From contig NZ_ML142857.1 in the NCBI RefSeq assembly GCF_004138495.1, positions 122,028 to 131,754 on the forward strand: a stretch of 9,727 bases of DNA. The letters are read 5' to 3'. Made by a program: the position numbers and the translations under genes. The notes beneath the pieces are model-generated. The model was not told the DNA's origin. It saw only the letters and a list, made by a program, of their open reading frames with translations, and made no database searches. This DNA is from Phytoactinopolyspora endophytica. GTDB lineage: Bacteria > Actinomycetota > Actinomycetes > Jiangellales > Jiangellaceae. Shown here in pieces: positions 7,243-9,727 of this stretch; within the stretch, counting starts at the first letter, position 1, and every line of letters begins with the position of its first letter.

Positions 7243-7260
7243 TTCGGGCAGGTTCGGACA
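7241..7260. repeat. Two tandem 10-nt repeats
   Basis: GGTTCGGGCA is followed directly by GGTTCGGACA, two copies differing at one base, adjoining the hairpin at 7219-7242. Two copies are too few for a confident function; it may be a remnant duplication. Confidence 0.4.
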
Positions 7261-7313
7261 AAAACGAACTCCGCGGCTCGGAAGACGTGTCCAGGCACGG
7301 GAGAACCTGTCGA

Positions 7314-8513
7314 TCAGGGTCGTGGCTGCGCCCCTTGACTTGCGGCGAGGAACCCACCCACGAACGCATCACCGAGGCCGATCGTCGTCGGTGTCGCCGC
7401 GGTGAGCACGAACGCGGGAACTCCGCTCACCGACTCGCCCAGCGTCTGCTCTACTGCCTCGACGACGGCGGCGCCCTGCGGATGCACAGGGAATCGCTGC
7501 ACGGCGTGGTAGTCATCGGCGTCGAACGCGTCCCCGAATGTGTAGCGGGAGCTGGCCATGGTGACGCCGCCCTGCAACGCCCCGCGATACCCCCGCGCTG
7601 CTTCCCCCAAAGCCATCGACCAGTACTTGGTGTGCACGACAAGTGTCCGAGCCGGGACGATCGCACGGAGCTCGGACAATGCGCGCACTAGCTCAGCGGC
7701 ATCGAGGAGGTCGACCGGCCGGCCGAGGTACTCCTGCATCTCGTCCTCGTTCATCGACAGCACGGTGACCAGATCGAGAAGCCCTTCGTGCACCACCTGT
7801 CGTAGTTCCGGCACATGGAAGCCGGCGTCCTCGTAGAACGTCAGAGCCGTGGCCGGGAGCCGGCCCATGTGAGCGCGCAGCTGGGACAGCCGCTCAGACA
7901 GTAGTTCCTTGCCTTGGACGGAGTTGAAACCCGACACCAGGAACACCTCGGCCTGGCTCAACGCCTCTCCCAGCTTCGGGTGCAGGCGCATCTCCCGGTT
8001 GGGCGGGTCATGAACGTAGATGATGCGGTTCGAGTGCGGAGCGCACAGGTCGAGATCGTGGCTCTGCACCCGGTCTCCGGCCACGTACTGCACGATCAGG
8101 TGCGGGTCGAAAGTGTCACCATCTGCGCTGCACAGATACGAGATGCCGGCCGGCAGAAGCCGGCGTACATGGTCATCGATGCTCACCAGATGCACGGTGC
8201 TGCGCACGCCCAGCGTGGCCATCGCGAGAGCACATCGCACACCTGTACCGCCCAGGGTGGCCGCCTTGTCGAACCGAGCGGCAAAGCGCTCGACGAGATC
8301 GTTGGACGCGACGGAACGCTCTCCCCCGACGCCGTCACGCAGGAACGCCAGCAACGAGCACACCAGGTTACGCTCACTGTCGATGGGCACCGCGTTGCTC
8401 AGGTCTACGGACCAGATGTCGTGCTCGACGACGAGACGCTCGATGGTCGCGGAGTCCCAGACGACCTCGTAGTCGACGTTACCTCCCAGGCCCAGGACTG
8501 TTCGCTCGCTCAT
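7314..8513 (-). CDS. Sugar kinase of the ADP-dependent phosphofructokinase/glucokinase fold
   Basis: This 399-aa cytoplasmic kinase probably phosphorylates a sugar or sugar phosphate, most likely a ketose 6-phosphate at C1 given the adjacent aldolase. Motifs match the ADP-PFK/GK family (ribokinase superfamily): LGGNVDYEV at residues 9-17 (substrate-binding NVD), GGTG at 88-91, APHSNRIIY at 158-166 (the PRxNRFI-like segment), SGFN at 194-197, NEDE at 255-258 (the NxxE metal motif), VHTKYWS at 293-299 and TIGLGDAFVGG at 377-387, with the GLGD catalytic Asp at 382. It is slightly shorter than archaeal members (about 450 aa). The ATG at 8513 lies 9 nt after the aldolase stop with no strong Shine-Dalgarno site, suggesting translational coupling. 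The family is best known from archaea and animals, so its use in a bacterial catabolic operon is notable. Whether ADP or ATP is the donor cannot be told from sequence. Confidence 0.82.
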   Translation of the reverse strand: MSERTVLGLGGNVDYEVVWDSATIERLVVEHDIWSVDLSNAVPIDSERNLVCSLLAFLRDGVGGERSVASNDLVERFAARFDKAATLGGTGVRCALAMATLGVRSTVHLVSIDDHVRRLLPAGISYLCSADGDTFDPHLIVQYVAGDRVQSHDLDLCAPHSNRIIYVHDPPNREMRLHPKLGEALSQAEVFLVSGFNSVQGKELLSERLSQLRAHMGRLPATALTFYEDAGFHVPELRQVVHEGLLDLVTVLSMNEDEMQEYLGRPVDLLDAAELVRALSELRAIVPARTLVVHTKYWSMALGEAARGYRGALQGGVTMASSRYTFGDAFDADDYHAVQRFPVHPQGAAVVEAVEQTLGESVSGVPAFVLTAATPTTIGLGDAFVGGFLAASQGAQPRP

Positions 8514-8522
8514 GACCGGTGC

Positions 8523-9383
8523 TCAGTAGAGCGAGGCTTTGCCTGCGGCGTCGAACAGGGCGATCTTGTGCGCAGCGGTGACCTTCATGGCTTCGATGCA
8601 CGGGGGCTGGATCGTATTCGGCTCGCGATGTCCAGGGTCCGCCAGGACTTCCCGCATCTTCTGGTGATACGCCACCTTGATATCGGACGAGATGTTGATC
8701 TTGTTCACGCCGAGCTTGACCGACTCGCCGATCTCGACGTCTGGGTTGTTCGATCCGCCGTGCAGGACCAGCGGCATGGCCAGCTTCGCCTTGATCTGCC
8801 GCAGCAAATCGAGCTTGAGCTCGGGCTTCAGGCTGGCGGGGTAGATGCCGTGCCGCGTGCCGATCGCCACGGCGAGGGAATCGACCCCCGTCTCCCGCAC
8901 AAACGTCACCGCGTCGTCAGGGTCGGTGTAGATGATCGTCGCCGTGCCGTACTCACCTTCGGCGTCAGTCGATCCGATGGTGCCCAGCTCGCCCTCGACG
9001 GAGACGCCCACGGCATGTGCCGCCTCGACGACCTTCCTGGTGATCGCGATGTTCTCGTCGAAAGGCAGCAGCGAACCATCGATCATCACCGAGGTAAAGC
9101 CCACCTGGATGGCCAGCAGAATCTGCTCGAAGGTGGCGCCGTGGTCGAAATGCACCGTCACTGGCACGGAGGACCGGTGGGCACGAGCGATGATCGCCGC
9201 CATGATGTCGGTTCCGGTATGACTGAGCTCGTCAGGATGGATCGCCACGATGAGCGGTGCGTCATTCTCCTCGCTGACGTCGACCACACCGTTCAGCATG
9301 GCGTAGTCACTGATGTTGAACGCGGGAACGGCGAAGTTGTTCTCGTTCGCCACAGCCAGCAGATCACGGCCGTTGATCAGCAT
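8523..9383 (-). CDS. Class II ketose-bisphosphate aldolase (FBA/GatY/KbaY family)
   Basis: This 286-aa cytoplasmic, zinc-dependent aldolase would split a ketose 1,6-bisphosphate (fructose- or tagatose-type) or a related phosphorylated ketose into dihydroxyacetone phosphate and an aldehyde. Motifs in order are AVPAFNISD (18-26), VHFDHG (77-82; catalytic Asp80, Zn ligand His81), VSVEGELGTIG (127-137), AIGTRHGIYP (173-182; Zn ligand His178), LVLHGGSNNP (205-214; Zn ligand His208) and VNKINISSDIK (226-236). The length is normal for the GatY/KbaY group. The segment IHPDELSHTG (48-57) replaces the usual small-residue loop of fructose-bisphosphate aldolases, hinting at a different substrate or subfamily. 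The ATG at 9383 has AAGGAGA 7 nt upstream. It sits between a sugar ABC permease (45 nt gap) and the kinase (9 nt gap) on the same strand, a clear operon arrangement. Confidence 0.9.
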   Translation of the reverse strand: MLINGRDLLAVANENNFAVPAFNISDYAMLNGVVDVSEENDAPLIVAIHPDELSHTGTDIMAAIIARAHRSSVPVTVHFDHGATFEQILLAIQVGFTSVMIDGSLLPFDENIAITRKVVEAAHAVGVSVEGELGTIGSTDAEGEYGTATIIYTDPDDAVTFVRETGVDSLAVAIGTRHGIYPASLKPELKLDLLRQIKAKLAMPLVLHGGSNNPDVEIGESVKLGVNKINISSDIKVAYHQKMREVLADPGHREPNTIQPPCIEAMKVTAAHKIALFDAAGKASLY

Positions 9384-9390
9384 TTCTCGG

Positions 9391-9397
9391 TCTCCTT
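9391..9397 (-). promoter_or_regulatory. Strong Shine-Dalgarno site of the aldolase gene
   Basis: AAGGAGA on the minus strand, 7 nt before the ATG at 9383-9381. It lies in the 45-nt gap after the permease gene. No terminator or promoter is evident in that gap. Confidence 0.8.
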
Positions 9398-9428
9398 GAA
9401 ATAGGGAAGATGGCCTGCGGTCGGTGGT

Positions 9429-9727
9429 TCAGATCTTCACGGCACCGGCGGTCATCCCTCCGATGAAGTAGCGCTGGAAGAACAAGAAGAGACCGACTAT
9501 GGGAATGCAGCCGAGCATGCTCATCGCCAGCATCTCGTTCCATTCGTACGAATGCTGACCCATGAGCAGTTGAATCCCGATCGGCACGGTGCGCATGTCC
9601 TGCGTGCGGGTCAATGTCAAGGCGAACAGGAACTCGTTCCACGCGATCATGAACGTATACAAGCCCACGGAAACGAGACCCGGCACCGAGAGCGGCACGA
9701 GGATCCGCCACACCGTGACGAACGGCC
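9429..9727 (-). CDS. Carbohydrate ABC transporter permease, MalG-type, C-terminal part (5' cut by window edge)
   Basis: About the last 98 codons of an inner-membrane permease for sugar import are visible. PFVTVWRILVPLSVPG is the end of the cytoplasmic EAA loop that contacts the ATPase. It is followed by a membrane segment (LVSVGLYTFMIAWNEFLFALTLT), a loop with TVPIGIQLLMGQHSYEWNEMLA, a second membrane segment (MSMLGCIPIVGLFLFF) and the classic MalG-family tail QRYFIGGMTAGAVKI. This is the second permease type of CUT1 importers for di- or oligosaccharides; the partner permease and solute-binding protein are expected just beyond the right edge. It is the first visible gene of the operon with aldolase and kinase. 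The substrate cannot be read from this part. Confidence 0.9.
   Translation of the reverse strand, partial: PFVTVWRILVPLSVPGLVSVGLYTFMIAWNEFLFALTLTRTQDMRTVPIGIQLLMGQHSYEWNEMLAMSMLGCIPIVGLFLFFQRYFIGGMTAGAVKI

Larger units (their letters stand above)
7053..7313. other. Intergenic region with decayed sequence between kinase and BtuF-like genes
   Basis: These 261 nt contain no intact gene. They hold the 3' relic of a lyase-family gene (7098-7169, minus), a GC hairpin (7219-7242) and a short direct repeat (7241-7260). The promoter of the BtuF-like gene is presumably in 7053-7097, but I cannot identify convincing -10/-35 boxes. Confidence 0.6.

Noticed and set aside
6504..7691. Open frame of 395 codons on the plus strand
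   Set aside because: It crosses the BtuF-like gene, the gap and the kinase on the opposite strand, with no coherent protein family signal.
7914..9404. Open frame of 496 codons on the plus strand
   Set aside because: It is antisense to both the kinase and the aldolase, which are well supported, and shows no domain.
1..9727. CRISPR arrays, tRNA/rRNA genes, insertion sequences, attachment sites
   Set aside because: I saw no regularly spaced repeats, tRNA cloverleaf, rRNA segments, transposase-like frames or IS-type terminal inverted repeats. The relics indicate decay, but no mobile element is visible.

Overview
The window is GC-rich DNA with GC-biased codon third positions, Shine-Dalgarno sites, several GTG starts and GC hairpins without U-tracts. 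This suggests an actinomycete-type bacterium (Actinomycetota), probably a soil or plant-litter saprophyte. I cannot name the genus from sequence alone. Eight coding loci can be supported: six intact or edge-truncated genes, one clear pseudogene, and one very short 3' gene relic on the minus strand.

Layout. Positions 1-3088 (+): the 3' end of one large polysaccharide-lyase-like gene, followed 23 nt later by a complete paralogue (906 aa, Tat-exported). Both look like the exo-rhamnogalacturonan lyase family (PcRGLX / YetA-like, PL26-type). Positions 3089-3231: a convergent intergenic region with a perfect 14-bp-stem hairpin. Positions 3232-4076 (-): a decayed esterase-like phytase-domain protein. 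Its signal-peptide start and its C-terminal two-thirds lie in different frames, and the first part of the mature domain is missing. Positions 4207-5952 (-): a 581-aa regulator with a Schlafen/AlbA_2 domain, a RecG-like HATPase_c_4 domain and a C-terminal winged helix. A strong palindrome (5971-6000) sits just upstream. Positions 6168-7052 (-): a BtuF/TroA-fold cobalamin-binding-type protein with no signal peptide. Positions 7053-7313: intergenic, holding the relic of a third lyase gene and a hairpin with a short direct repeat. Positions 7314-9727 (-): a sugar-catabolic operon read right to left, with a MalG-type ABC permease (cut by the window edge), a class II ketose-bisphosphate-type aldolase, and a kinase of the ADP-dependent phosphofructokinase/glucokinase fold.

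How the genes may work together (inference). A secreted lyase pair would trim pectin-type rhamnogalacturonan or a related polymer. The ABC importer would bring in the released sugar, the kinase would phosphorylate a ketose phosphate, and the aldolase would split the bisphosphate into triose units. A lyase 3' relic lies directly downstream of the kinase on the same strand, which suggests that lyase, transporter, aldolase and kinase genes once formed one transcription unit here. The combination of an ADP-kinase-fold sugar kinase, an atypical class II aldolase and PcRGLX-family enzymes is the most interesting candidate system in the window. The substrate is not proven by anything in the sequence.
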